From: Pseudomonas sp. HS6
GTDB taxonomy: Bacteria > Pseudomonadota > Gammaproteobacteria > Pseudomonadales > Pseudomonadaceae
Direction of reading: 5' to 3'
DNA length: 64,000 bases
NCBI RefSeq assembly: GCF_023375815.1
Contig: NZ_CP067412.1
Coordinates: forward strand, 5,394,001-5,458,000
Position numbers and translations under genes: made by a program. Of this stretch, positions 17,142 through 26,042 are shown piece by piece (position 1 is the first letter of the stretch; each line of letters opens with the position of its first letter). The notes under the pieces are model-generated. The model had not been told where the DNA came from. It saw only the letters and a list, made by a program, of their open reading frames with translations, and ran no database searches.

Positions 17142-17972
17142 ATGGGCAGCATGCATCCCGTACAGGTGATCGCGGTGACCGGCGGCAAAGGTGGCGTCGG
17201 CAAGACTAACGTGTCAGTGAACTTGTCCCTGGCGCTGGCAGAGCTTGGCCGTCGGGTCATGCTGCTGGACGCCGACCTGGGTCTGGCGAACGTCGACGTT
17301 CTGCTGGGCCTCACGCCCAAACGTACCCTGGCCGATGTGATCGAGGGCCGCTGCGAGCTGCGCGACGTGCTGTTGCAAGGCCCCGGCGGGATCCGCATCG
17401 TGCCGGCCGCTTCCGGCACCCAGAGCATGGTTCACCTGAGCCCGGCCCAGCATGCCGGTCTGATTCAGGCGTTCAGCGACATCGGCGACAATCTCGACGT
17501 ACTGGTGATCGACACCGCTGCGGGGATTGGTGACTCGGTAGTCAGTTTCGTTCGCGCGGCGCAAGAAGTGTTGCTGGTGGTCTGCGACGAGCCGACCTCG
17601 ATCACCGACGCCTACGCACTGATCAAACTGCTGAACCGCGATTACGGCATGAACCGCTTCCGTGTCCTGGCCAACATGGCCCAGAGCCCGCAGGAAGGTC
17701 GCAATCTGTTCGCCAAGTTGACCAAGGTCACGGATCGCTTCCTCGACGTCGCCCTACAATACGTCGGCGCGGTGCCTTACGACGAAAGCGTGCGCAAGGC
17801 GGTGCAGAAGCAGCGTGCGGTCTATGAAGCCTTCCCGCGTTCCAAGTGCGCACTGGCGTTCAAGGCGATCGCACAGAAGGTCGACACCTGGCCGCTGCCC
17901 GCCAACCCGCGCGGCCACCTCGAATTTTTCGTCGAGCGCCTCGTGCAGCAAACGGCAGGACCTGTGCTATGA
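17142..17972 (+). CDS. fleN: FleN (FlhG), MinD-type ATPase controlling flagellar number
   Basis: A 276-residue ATPase of the MinD/ParA class with the deviant Walker A motif GGKGGVGKTNVS (Lys21) and the LLDADLGLANVDVLLGL segment. FleN binds the regulator FleQ and limits the number of polar flagella. The start at MGSMHPVQVIAVTGG agrees with other Pseudomonas FleN proteins. A 35-codon frame ending in TAA two bases before this ATG lies in the gap after flhF. The fliA start overlaps the fleN stop. Confidence 0.96.
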   Translation: MGSMHPVQVIAVTGGKGGVGKTNVSVNLSLALAELGRRVMLLDADLGLANVDVLLGLTPKRTLADVIEGRCELRDVLLQGPGGIRIVPAASGTQSMVHLSPAQHAGLIQAFSDIGDNLDVLVIDTAAGIGDSVVSFVRAAQEVLLVVCDEPTSITDAYALIKLLNRDYGMNRFRVLANMAQSPQEGRNLFAKLTKVTDRFLDVALQYVGAVPYDESVRKAVQKQRAVYEAFPRSKCALAFKAIAQKVDTWPLPANPRGHLEFFVERLVQQTAGPVL

Positions 17973-18709
17973 CCGCCAGCGGTATGAATTTCTACAAGAA
18001 GTCGGCACGTGACGCGCAGTACGAGCTGATCGAGCGTTACGCGCCACTGGTCAAACGCATCGCCTATCACTTGCTGGCGCGATTGCCGGCCAGTGTGCAG
18101 GTCGAAGACCTGATTCAGGCCGGAATGATCGGCCTGCTCGAAGTCTCGACCAAATACGACGCCAGCAAGGGCGCCAGTTTCGAAACGTACGCGGGCATCC
18201 GGATCCGCGGCGCCATGCTCGATGAAGTACGCAAGGGGGACTGGGCACCGCGCTCGGTTCACCGCAACACCCGTATGGTCAGCGACGCGATTCGCTCGAT
18301 TGAAGCTAAAACCGGCCGTGACGCTAAAGATCACGAGGTTGCGGCCGAACTCCAATTGAGTCTCGACGATTACTACGGGATTTTGAACGACACCCTGGGC
18401 AGCCGACTGTTCAGTTTCGACGACCTGCTGCAGGACGGCGAACACGAAGGGCTGCACGAGGATGGCGCCAGTGCTCATCTTGAGCCGTCGCGCGATCTGG
18501 AAGATGAGCGCTTCCAGGCTGCGTTGGCGGACGCGATTGCCAATTTGCCGGAGCGTGAGCGACTGGTGTTGGCGCTGTACTACGACGAAGAGCTGAACCT
18601 CAAGGAAATCGGTGAAGTCCTTGGCGTCAGTGAATCGCGGGTCAGCCAGTTACACAGCCAGTGCGCGGCCCGCTTGCGGGGGCGTTTGGGGGAGTGGCGA
18701 GCGCGCTGA
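17969..18709 (+). CDS. fliA: FliA, flagellar sigma factor (sigma-28)
   Basis: A 246-residue sigma factor with region 2 (AYHLLARLPASVQVEDLIQ and TYAGIRIRGAMLDEVRKGDW), region 3 and region 4 ending with the helix-turn-helix NLKEIGEVLGVSESRVSQLH. It transcribes late flagellar and chemotaxis genes and is held by FlgM. The start ATG at 17969 overlaps the fleN stop by four bases (ATGA); the longer in-frame open stretch upstream lies inside fleN and is not used. Confidence 0.96.
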   Translation: MTASGMNFYKKSARDAQYELIERYAPLVKRIAYHLLARLPASVQVEDLIQAGMIGLLEVSTKYDASKGASFETYAGIRIRGAMLDEVRKGDWAPRSVHRNTRMVSDAIRSIEAKTGRDAKDHEVAAELQLSLDDYYGILNDTLGSRLFSFDDLLQDGEHEGLHEDGASAHLEPSRDLEDERFQAALADAIANLPERERLVLALYYDEELNLKEIGEVLGVSESRVSQLHSQCAARLRGRLGEWRAR

Positions 18710-18753
18710 AGGCAGTGTGGGGACGCTGCGAACGAGGCTGGTGCGGTGGTGAA

Positions 18754-18769
18754 CGGCACCGGTCTTGCT
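18754..18769 (+). promoter_or_regulatory. Possible sigma-54 promoter upstream of cheY
   Basis: CGGCACCGGTCTTGCT has correct GG-GC spacing, a GGCAC -24 core and a TTGCT -12 core, but T at the first -24 position is replaced by C. It lies about 110 bases upstream of cheY. In P. aeruginosa the cheYZ genes are reported as FliA-dependent, so the role is uncertain. Confidence 0.45.
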
Positions 18770-18876
18770 CTGTTGTGCTCCAGACAGTCATCGAGTGCTT
18801 TGCCGGATTGATTGAAATGGCGCGTCCAGGTGCTGGGCGCGTTTAAGACTGCTTGGAGGTCGAATTGAACAAAGAC

Positions 18877-19248
18877 ATGAAAATCCTCATCGTTGATGAC
18901 TTCTCAACGATGCGGCGGATCATCAAGAACCTGTTGCGTGACCTCGGGTTCACCAACACCGTTGAAGCCGACGATGGCACCACTGCCATTCCGGTACTCA
19001 ACAGCGGCAGCATCGACTTTCTGGTGACCGACTGGAACATGCCTGGCATGACCGGTATCGACCTGCTGCGCCATGTGCGCGCCGATGAAAAACTCAAGCA
19101 CCTGCCAGTGCTGATGGTGACTGCTGAAGCCAAGCGCGAGCAGATCATCGAAGCGGCCCAGGCCGGCGTTAACGGCTACGTGGTCAAACCTTTCACGGCT
19201 CAGGCGCTGAAAGAAAAAATCGAGAAGATTTTCGAACGCATCGGCTGA
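18877..19248 (+). CDS. cheY: CheY, chemotaxis response regulator
   Basis: A 123-residue single receiver domain starting [20 protein letters not shown], with the acidic pair DD near residue 7-8, phospho-acceptor Asp in VTDWNMPGM, a Thr in MVTAEAK and the Lys of VKPF. Phosphorylated by CheA, it binds FliM. The ATG at 18877 gives the family length; a TTG at 18865 lies just after a perfect GGAGGT, so the real start may be four codons earlier. cheZ follows. Confidence 0.96.
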   Translation: MKILIVDDFSTMRRIIKNLLRDLGFTNTVEADDGTTAIPVLNSGSIDFLVTDWNMPGMTGIDLLRHVRADEKLKHLPVLMVTAEAKREQIIEAAQAGVNGYVVKPFTAQALKEKIEKIFERIG

Positions 19249-19265
19249 TGACGCGCGGGGGAGCT

Positions 19266-20054
19266 ATGGAGCATAACGAATCTTCACAGGGCGACTTCGA
19301 GTCGACTCTGAAAAAACACGCGGTCGAACTGGTCGAAAGCCTTGAAAAAGGCAGGTTCGGCGACGCTGTGCAACTGATCCATGAGCTCAATCAGACCCGT
19401 GACCGTGGCCTGTACCAGGAAGTGGGCAAGCTCACGCGCGAACTGCACAGTGCAATCGTCAACTTCCAGATCGACCCGCATATGCCGCAGGCCGAGGAAG
19501 TGTCGCAGATCACTGATGCGACCGAGCGTCTGGGCTATGTGGTCAAGCTGACCGAGGCGGCGGCCAACCGCACCATGGACCTGGTGGAAAGCGCCACGCC
19601 GGTGGTCAATGGCCTGGCTGACGAAGCCCAGGCATTGAGTGCCGACTGGGGACGCTTCATGCGCCGTGAAGTCGGGGCTGAAGAGTTCCGCGAGCTGGCG
19701 CGTCGGGTCGACGGTTTTCTGACACGCAGCAGCACGGACAACCGCGCAGTGTCGAGCAACCTCAACGACATTCTGCTGGCCCAGGATTACCAGGACCTCA
19801 CCGGTCAAGTGATCAAGCGCGTGACCCAACTGGTCACCGAAGTCGAAAGCAATCTGCTCAAACTCGTGCTCATGGCCAGTCAGGTGGACCGCTTTGCGGG
19901 CATCGAACATGACCGTGCGGCGATGCTCGCTGAAAAAGATCCACAAAAACATCTCTCGCAGGGTGAAGGTCCGCAGATTCATGCCGATAAACGAGAAGAC
20001 GTTGTGTCCGGTCAGGACGATGTGGACGATTTGTTATCCAGCCTTGGATTCTAG
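19266..20054 (+). CDS. cheZ: CheZ, CheY-P phosphatase
   Basis: A 262-residue helical protein. The active-site segment LAQDYQDLTGQVIKRVT supplies the Asp and Gln that attack CheY-P, and the C-terminal peptide VDDLLSSLGF is the CheY-binding tail. The ATG at 19266 (MEHNESSQGDFES) gives the length of the P. aeruginosa protein; an ATG at 19248, overlapping the cheY stop, would add six residues. The gene belongs to the cheY-to-cheW run. Confidence 0.96.
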   Translation: MEHNESSQGDFESTLKKHAVELVESLEKGRFGDAVQLIHELNQTRDRGLYQEVGKLTRELHSAIVNFQIDPHMPQAEEVSQITDATERLGYVVKLTEAAANRTMDLVESATPVVNGLADEAQALSADWGRFMRREVGAEEFRELARRVDGFLTRSSTDNRAVSSNLNDILLAQDYQDLTGQVIKRVTQLVTEVESNLLKLVLMASQVDRFAGIEHDRAAMLAEKDPQKHLSQGEGPQIHADKREDVVSGQDDVDDLLSSLGF

Positions 20055-20108
20055 AGTTTTGGAATTATAGGTTTTTTGGGTTTTTAGACCTGTAGGAGCA
20101 CCCCATTA

Positions 20109-22379
20109 ATGAGCTTCGGCGCCGATGAAGAGATCCTTCAGGATTTCCTGGTTGAGGCCGGCGAGATTCTTGAGCAACTGTCCGAACAACTGGTCGAGCT
20201 GGAAAGCCGCCCGGATGACGCAGATCTGCTCAACGCAATTTTTCGCGGTTTCCACACTGTAAAAGGGGGCGCCGGCTTCCTTCAGCTCAATGAGCTGGTG
20301 GAGTGCTGTCACATCGCCGAGAACGTGTTCGACATCCTGCGCAAGGGTGAGCGTCGCGTAGATGCAGAACTGATGGACGTGGTGCTCGAAGCGCTGGACG
20401 CGGTGAACAGCATGTTCACTGAAGTCCGCGATCGCAGCCCGATCACTGCCGCAACCCCGGAACTGCTGGCCGCTCTGGCGCGTCTGGCCGAACCGCAATC
20501 GGCGGATGAAGCCCCGGCTTCACCCGTTGCCGAGATGATCGAAGAGCTGGTCGTCGAAGGCGATTCGGGCGACATCACCGATAACGAATTTGAACAGTTG
20601 CTGGACTCGCTGAACGCCGTCAAGGCCGAAGCCGAAGCCCCGGCGGCTGCCGCTGCGCCTGCTTCAACCGAAGCGGCCAGTGATGAAATCACCGACGCCG
20701 AATTCGAGTCGCTGCTCGATCAGTTGCACGGCAAGGGCCAATTCGCGGCTGACGCCGTGGCACCGGCTGCCGCTGCACCTGCTGCTCCGGCGGCGGGCGA
20801 CAGCTCGGACATCACCGACGACGAATTCGAAGCCTTGCTCGATCAGTTGCACGGCAAGGGCAACTTTGCCGTCGATGCGCTGGAATCGGCGATCGCTTCG
20901 GTGCCTGCATCGGCTGCTCCGGCAGCGGCTGCGGCCGGTAGCGATTTGATCAGCGATCACGAATTCGAATCGCTGCTCGACGATCTGCATGGCAAAGGCA
21001 AGTTCACTGACGTCGCCACCGGTGCCGTCGTGACGGCCGGCAATGCTTCTGCTGTGGCAGCGCCTGCCGCCAAGGCCCCGGCCGCTGCGGCAAAACCTGC
21101 TGCAAAAGCGCCTGAGCCTAAGGCCGAACCGGCCAAGCCCGCCGCCGCTGCTGCACCGGCTCCAGCCCGTGCCCCGGCGACGCCGCCACCGGAAAAACCG
21201 GCGAGCGAAGCCGAAACCACCGTTCGCGTAGACACTGCACGTCTCGACGAAATCATGAACATGGTCGGCGAGCTGGTGCTGGTGCGTAACCGTCTGGTGC
21301 GTCTGGGCCTGAACAGCGGCGACGAGTCGATGCAGAAGGCTGTGTCGAACCTCGACGTGGTCACCGCCGACCTGCAGACCGCGGTGATGAAGACCCGGAT
21401 GCAGCCGATCAAGAAAGTCTTCGGCCGCTTCCCTCGACTGGTTCGCGACCTCGCGCGTCAGTTGAAGAAAGAGATCAACCTGGAACTGGTGGGCGAAGAG
21501 ACCGACCTCGACAAGAACCTCGTCGAGGCACTGGCCGACCCGCTGGTCCACTTGGTGCGCAACGCGGTCGACCACGGCATCGAGTCGCCGGAAGAACGCG
21601 AAGCGTCGGGCAAGGCCCGTGGTGGCAAGGTGATCCTGGCCGCCGAGCAGGAAGGCGACCACATCCTGCTGTCGATCTCCGACGACGGCAAAGGCATGGA
21701 CCCGAACGTCCTGCGTGCCATCGCCGTGAAACGCGGTGTGATGGACAAGGATGCCGCCGATCGCCTGAGCGACACCGAATGCTACAACCTGATCTTCGCC
21801 CCGGGTTTCTCGACCAAGACCGAGATCTCCGACGTGTCCGGCCGTGGTGTCGGCATGGACGTGGTGAAGACCAAGATTTCCCAGCTCAACGGTTCGATCA
21901 ACATCTACTCGACCAAGGGCGCCGGCTCGAAAATCGTCATCAAGGTGCCGCTGACGCTGGCGATCATGCCGACCCTGATGGTGATGCTCGGCAACCAGGC
22001 GTTCGCGTTCCCGCTGGTGAACGTCAACGAAATCTTCCACCTCGACCTGTCGACCACCAACGTGGTGGATGGCCAGGAAGTGGTGATCGTGCGGGACAAG
22101 GCGCTGCCATTGTTCTACCTCAAGCGCTGGCTGGTCAGCTCCGCCGCTCACGAAGAGCAGCGCGAAGGCCATGTGGTGATCCTTTCGGTGGGCACCCAGC
22201 GGATCGGCTTCGTCGTCGATCAGCTGGTCGGCCAGGAAGAAGTGGTGATCAAGCCATTGGGCAAAATGCTGCAGGGAACCCCGGGCATGTCCGGCGCCAC
22301 CATTACCGGTGACGGCCGCATTGCGCTGATTCTCGATGTTCCAAGCATGCTCAAGCGTTACGCCGCACGGCGTATTTGA
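20109..22379 (+). CDS. cheA: CheA, chemotaxis histidine kinase with four linker repeats
   Basis: A 756-residue kinase. The P1 Hpt domain has the phospho-accepting His49 in [13 protein letters not shown]. Instead of a recognisable P2 domain, residues 150-365 form an Ala/Pro-rich linker with four copies of a short acidic motif (ITDxEFExLLDxLHGKG, at about 154-166, 193-210, 234-251 and 280-297). The dimerisation domain P3 (about 370-435), ATP-binding P4 with [12 protein letters not shown] as N box and GRGVGMDVV as a glycine box, and the CheW-like P5 domain follow. The ATG has AGGAG ten bases upstream. Confidence 0.96.
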   Translation: MSFGADEEILQDFLVEAGEILEQLSEQLVELESRPDDADLLNAIFRGFHTVKGGAGFLQLNELVECCHIAENVFDILRKGERRVDAELMDVVLEALDAVNSMFTEVRDRSPITAATPELLAALARLAEPQSADEAPASPVAEMIEELVVEGDSGDITDNEFEQLLDSLNAVKAEAEAPAAAAAPASTEAASDEITDAEFESLLDQLHGKGQFAADAVAPAAAAPAAPAAGDSSDITDDEFEALLDQLHGKGNFAVDALESAIASVPASAAPAAAAAGSDLISDHEFESLLDDLHGKGKFTDVATGAVVTAGNASAVAAPAAKAPAAAAKPAAKAPEPKAEPAKPAAAAAPAPARAPATPPPEKPASEAETTVRVDTARLDEIMNMVGELVLVRNRLVRLGLNSGDESMQKAVSNLDVVTADLQTAVMKTRMQPIKKVFGRFPRLVRDLARQLKKEINLELVGEETDLDKNLVEALADPLVHLVRNAVDHGIESPEEREASGKARGGKVILAAEQEGDHILLSISDDGKGMDPNVLRAIAVKRGVMDKDAADRLSDTECYNLIFAPGFSTKTEISDVSGRGVGMDVVKTKISQLNGSINIYSTKGAGSKIVIKVPLTLAIMPTLMVMLGNQAFAFPLVNVNEIFHLDLSTTNVVDGQEVVIVRDKALPLFYLKRWLVSSAAHEEQREGHVVILSVGTQRIGFVVDQLVGQEEVVIKPLGKMLQGTPGMSGATITGDGRIALILDVPSMLKRYAARRI

Positions 22380-22428
22380 ATCCGGGGCAGCGGGGCGACA
22401 ACGTCCCGCTGCACCTAATGGAGTGTTT

Positions 22429-23565
22429 ATGGCAGTCAAAGTCCTGGTGGTGGACGATTCGGGTTTTTTCCGCCGCCGCGTCTCGGAAATTCTTTCAGCG
22501 GATCCGAGCATCCAGGTTGTCGGTACGGCAACCAACGGTAAAGAGGCGATCGATCAGGCCCTGGCCCTCAAGCCGGACGTGATCACCATGGACTACGAGA
22601 TGCCGATGATGGACGGCATCACGGCAGTGCGGCACATCATGCAGCGCTGCCCGACCCCGGTGTTGATGTTCTCCTCGCTGACCCATGAAGGCGCCCGGGT
22701 AACCCTGGATGCGCTGGATGCCGGCGCGGTGGATTTCCTGCCGAAGAATTTCGAAGACATCTCCCGCAATCCGGAGAAGGTCAAGCAACTGCTGTGCGAG
22801 AAGGTTCACAGCATCTCGCGCAGTAACCGTCGTTTCAGTGCCTACAGTGCGCCGGCGCCTGCCGCTGCACCTGCACCTGCGCCGACTCCAGCGCCGGCGC
22901 CGTCGAGTTTTGGCAGCCACAGTGCTCCGGCTCGTCCGGCACCCGCGCCTGCACCGGCTCGCGCTCCGGCGGCCAGTGCTTCGTCGGCGGCTCCAAAACG
23001 CAAAGCCTACAAGCTGGTGGCTATCGGCACGTCGACTGGCGGCCCGGTTGCCCTGCAACGGGTCCTGACCCAGTTGCCGGCCAACTTCCCGGCGCCGATC
23101 GTGTTGATCCAGCACATGCCGGCAGCCTTCACCAAAGCGTTTGCCGAGCGTCTGGACAAGCTTTGCCGCATCAGCGTCAAGGAAGCCGAGGATGGCGACA
23201 TCCTGCGTCCGGGCCTGGCTCTGCTGGCACCGGGTGGCAAGCAGATGATGATCGACGGCCGTGGCGCGGTGAAAATCCTGCCGGGCGATGAGCGTCTGAA
23301 CTACAAGCCTTGCGTGGACATCACCTTCGGTTCCGCGGCGAAGTCCTACAACGACAAAGTTCTGGCGGTCGTGTTGACCGGCATGGGCGCCGATGGCCGT
23401 GAAGGCGCACGCCTGCTCAAGCAGGGTGGCAGCACGGTCTGGGCTCAGGATGAAGCCAGCTGCGTGATCTACGGCATGCCGATGGCCATCGTCAAAGCCG
23501 ACCTCGCGGATGCGGTGTACGGCCTGGACGATATCGGCAGGCACATCGTCGAGGCGTGTATCTGA
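22429..23565 (+). CDS. cheB: CheB, protein-glutamate methylesterase
   Basis: A 378-residue two-domain protein: an N-terminal receiver with phospho-acceptor Asp55 in [13 protein letters not shown], a Pro/Ala linker of about 60 residues, and a C-terminal methylesterase domain with the serine motif GTSTGGP, the histidine motif LIQHMP and the aspartate motif LTGMGADG. It removes methyl groups from chemoreceptors during adaptation. The ATG at 22429 has GGAG upstream; frames opening earlier lie in cheA. motC starts on the cheB stop. Confidence 0.96.
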   Translation: MAVKVLVVDDSGFFRRRVSEILSADPSIQVVGTATNGKEAIDQALALKPDVITMDYEMPMMDGITAVRHIMQRCPTPVLMFSSLTHEGARVTLDALDAGAVDFLPKNFEDISRNPEKVKQLLCEKVHSISRSNRRFSAYSAPAPAAAPAPAPTPAPAPSSFGSHSAPARPAPAPAPARAPAASASSAAPKRKAYKLVAIGTSTGGPVALQRVLTQLPANFPAPIVLIQHMPAAFTKAFAERLDKLCRISVKEAEDGDILRPGLALLAPGGKQMMIDGRGAVKILPGDERLNYKPCVDITFGSAAKSYNDKVLAVVLTGMGADGREGARLLKQGGSTVWAQDEASCVIYGMPMAIVKADLADAVYGLDDIGRHIVEACI

Positions 23566-24305
23566 TGGATGTTCTAAGCCTTATCGGGATCATCATGGCG
23601 TTTGTCGCCATCATTGGCGGCAACTACCTTGAAGGCGGTCACCTCGGCGCGCTGGCCAACGGCCCGGCGGCGCTGATCGTGCTGGGCGGCACCATCGGTG
23701 CCGCGCTGCTGCAATCTCCGATGAGCGCGTTCAAGCGCGCCATGCAGATCCTCGCCTGGATTTTCTTTCCGCCGCGTGTCGATCTGGCCGGCGGCATCGA
23801 CCGCGTGGTCAACTGGAGCCTCACCGCCCGCAAGGAAGGCCTGCTGGGTCTGGAAGGCGTGGCGGATGCCGAGCCTGATGCCTACTCGCGCAAAGGCCTG
23901 CAACTGCTGGTCGACGGCGCCGAGCCGGAAGCGATCCGCAGCATCCTCGAAGTGGATTTCTACACCCAGGAAGCCCGCGACATCGAGGCCGCCAAGGTTT
24001 TTGAAAGCATGGGCGGCTACGCGCCGACCATCGGTATCATCGGTGCGGTGATGGGCCTGATCCACGTGATGGGCAACCTGGCCGATCCGACGCAACTGGG
24101 CAGCGGCATCGCCGTGGCGTTCGTCGCCACCATTTACGGTGTGGCCAGTGCCAACCTGATCCTGCTGCCGGTGGCAGCCAAATTGAAGTCAATCGCGTTG
24201 CGGCAGTCGCGTTATCGCGAAATGTTGTTGGAAGGCATTTTGTCGATCGCCGAAGGTGAAAACCCACGCTCCATCGAGTTGAAGCTTCAGGGCTTCATGG
24301 ATTAA
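23565..24305 (+). CDS. motC: MotC, flagellar stator protein (MotA family)
   Basis: A 246-residue membrane protein of the MotA family with four hydrophobic segments, two near the N-terminus (VLSLIGIIMAFVAIIGG; AALIVLGGTIGAALL) and two after residue 145 (TIGIIGAVMGLIHVMG; AVAFVATIYGVASANLILL). Together with MotD it forms one of the two proton-driven stators of Pseudomonas. The ATG overlaps the cheB stop by one base. The cheB-motCD order matches P. aeruginosa. Confidence 0.95.
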   Translation: MDVLSLIGIIMAFVAIIGGNYLEGGHLGALANGPAALIVLGGTIGAALLQSPMSAFKRAMQILAWIFFPPRVDLAGGIDRVVNWSLTARKEGLLGLEGVADAEPDAYSRKGLQLLVDGAEPEAIRSILEVDFYTQEARDIEAAKVFESMGGYAPTIGIIGAVMGLIHVMGNLADPTQLGSGIAVAFVATIYGVASANLILLPVAAKLKSIALRQSRYREMLLEGILSIAEGENPRSIELKLQGFMD

Positions 24306-24317
24306 GGGACTAACCTC

Positions 24318-25208
24318 ATGGCACGTCGTCGCCAACATGAAGAGCATGTAAACCATGAACGCTGGCTGGTTTCCTATGCCGACTTCATCACCTTGCTGTT
24401 CGCTTTTTTCGTGGTGATGTACTCCATCTCGTCGATCAACGAAGGCAAGTACAAGGTCATCTCCGAAGCGCTGATCGGGGTCTTCACCGACTCCGACCGC
24501 TCGCTCAAGCCGATCCCGATCGGCGATGAACGGCCGAAGACCGTGACCCCGGCCAAGCCGCTGGTCAAGGACGCCGAACAGGTCGATGCCGGCATCGCCG
24601 GTGCCAGTGATCCGCTGAAAAGCATCGCCGATGACATCAGCGCCGCGTTCGGTGACCTGATTTCCTCCAATCAGATGACCGTGCGCGGCAACGAACTGTG
24701 GGTCGAGATCGAACTCAACTCCAGCCTGTTGTTCGGCAGCGGTGATGCGATGCCGAGCGACATCGCGTTCAACATCATCGACAAGGTCGCGGCGATCCTC
24801 AAACCGTTCGACAACCCGATCCACGTCGAAGGCTTCACCGACGACCAGCCGATCCGCACCGCGCAGTACCCGACCAACTGGGAACTGTCCTCGGCGCGCT
24901 CGGCGAGCATCGTGCGGATGCTGGCGATGCAGGGTGTCAACCCTGGGCGCCTGGCCTCGGTGGGCTACGGCGAATTCCAGCCAGTGGCCAACAACGCCAC
25001 GGCCGAAGGCCGGGCGAAGAACCGTCGCGTGGTGCTGGTGGTGTCGCGCAATCTCGATGTTCGTCGCAGCCTCACCGGCACCGGAACCGCCAATGCGCAA
25101 CCGGATGCCGCATTGAAGCGTGCTGGCACACAAACTGCACCGACCCCGGTCAAGACGCCGGGACGCGAGAGTGCCGTCAATTCTCCGTCGCCCGCATTAA
25201 TACGCTGA
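24318..25208 (+). CDS. motD: MotD, flagellar stator protein (MotB family)
   Basis: A 296-residue protein with a single N-terminal membrane helix (residues 20-40, containing YADFITLLFAFFVVMYSISS with the proton-path Asp) and a C-terminal OmpA-type peptidoglycan-binding domain (about 140-260) with the motif HVEGFTDDQPI and the helix NWELSSARSASIVRML. It anchors the MotCD stator to the cell wall. It starts 12 bases after motC. Confidence 0.95.
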   Translation: MARRRQHEEHVNHERWLVSYADFITLLFAFFVVMYSISSINEGKYKVISEALIGVFTDSDRSLKPIPIGDERPKTVTPAKPLVKDAEQVDAGIAGASDPLKSIADDISAAFGDLISSNQMTVRGNELWVEIELNSSLLFGSGDAMPSDIAFNIIDKVAAILKPFDNPIHVEGFTDDQPIRTAQYPTNWELSSARSASIVRMLAMQGVNPGRLASVGYGEFQPVANNATAEGRAKNRRVVLVVSRNLDVRRSLTGTGTANAQPDAALKRAGTQTAPTPVKTPGRESAVNSPSPALIR

Positions 25209-25251
25209 GCCATGTCTCGGCCGAGCATCTCGGCCGGGAGGAACAATCCGA

Positions 25252-26040
25252 ATGAGAGTCTGGGCAGTCGCCAATCAAAAGGGTGGTGTTGGTAAAACCA
25301 CTTCTTCCATCGCTTTAGCCGGTTTGCTGGCAGAGGCGGGCAAACGCGTGGTCGTGGTCGATCTCGACCCGCACGGCTCGATGACCAGCTATTTCGGTTA
25401 CGACCCCGACAGCCTGGAACACAGCAACTACGACCTGTTTCTGCACAAGGGTGGCGTGCCGCAAGGCCTGCCGGGCCAGTTGCTGCTGTCGACCAGCGAC
25501 GAACGCATTTCCCTGCTGCCGTCCAGCACCGCGCTGGCCACCCTCGAGCGCCAGTCGCCGGGGCAGAGTGGCCTGGGCCTGGTGATCGCCAAGAGTCTGG
25601 CGCAGCTGTGGCAGGACTTCGATTACGCGATCATCGACAGCCCGCCGTTGCTCGGCGTGCTGATGGTCAACGCCCTGGCCGCGAGCCAGCAACTGGTGAT
25701 CCCGGTGCAGACCGAACACCTGGCCGTCAAAGGCCTGGAGCGCATGGTCAACACCCTGGCGATGATCAACCGCTCGCGCAAACAGGCGCTGCCGTTCAGC
25801 ATCGTGCCGACCCTGTTCGATCGCCGCACCCAGGCGTCGATGGGCACCTTGCGCGTGCTGCGCGACAAATTCCCCGAGGAGATCTGGCAGGGTTATATCC
25901 CGGTCGATACGCGTCTGCGCGACGCCAGCCGTGCCGGTGTCACGCCTTCGCAATTCGACGGCAAGAGCCGTGGTGTGCTGGCCTACCGCGCGCTGCTCAA
26001 GCATCTGCTGGCGCAACAACTCGTTCCGCAGGTGGCCTGA
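25252..26040 (+). CDS. parC: ParC-type ATPase for polar placement of chemotaxis arrays
   Basis: A 262-residue ParA-family ATPase with the deviant Walker A motif QKGGVGKTTSS (Lys15) and the Walker A' strand VVVVDLDPHGSMTSYFG. A chromosomal ParA inside a che operon, directly before a ParP-like gene, corresponds to ParC of Vibrio, which moves chemotaxis arrays to the cell pole and segregates them at division. It is not expected to act in DNA partition. GGAGG lies nine bases before the ATG. The name follows Vibrio usage by inference. Confidence 0.85.
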   Translation: MRVWAVANQKGGVGKTTSSIALAGLLAEAGKRVVVVDLDPHGSMTSYFGYDPDSLEHSNYDLFLHKGGVPQGLPGQLLLSTSDERISLLPSSTALATLERQSPGQSGLGLVIAKSLAQLWQDFDYAIIDSPPLLGVLMVNALAASQQLVIPVQTEHLAVKGLERMVNTLAMINRSRKQALPFSIVPTLFDRRTQASMGTLRVLRDKFPEEIWQGYIPVDTRLRDASRAGVTPSQFDGKSRGVLAYRALLKHLLAQQLVPQVA

Positions 26041-26042
26041 GC

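Noticed and set aside
18780..18850. Possible FliA (sigma-28) promoter before cheY, with GCCGGATT as -10
   Set aside because: The -10 differs from GCCGATAA at several positions and the element at the right distance upstream (GACAGTCA) is far from TAAAGTTT.
25608..26042. N-terminal extension of the ParP-like protein reading back into parC
   Set aside because: The region is parC in another frame; the ATG at 26043 directly after the parC stop is the natural start.
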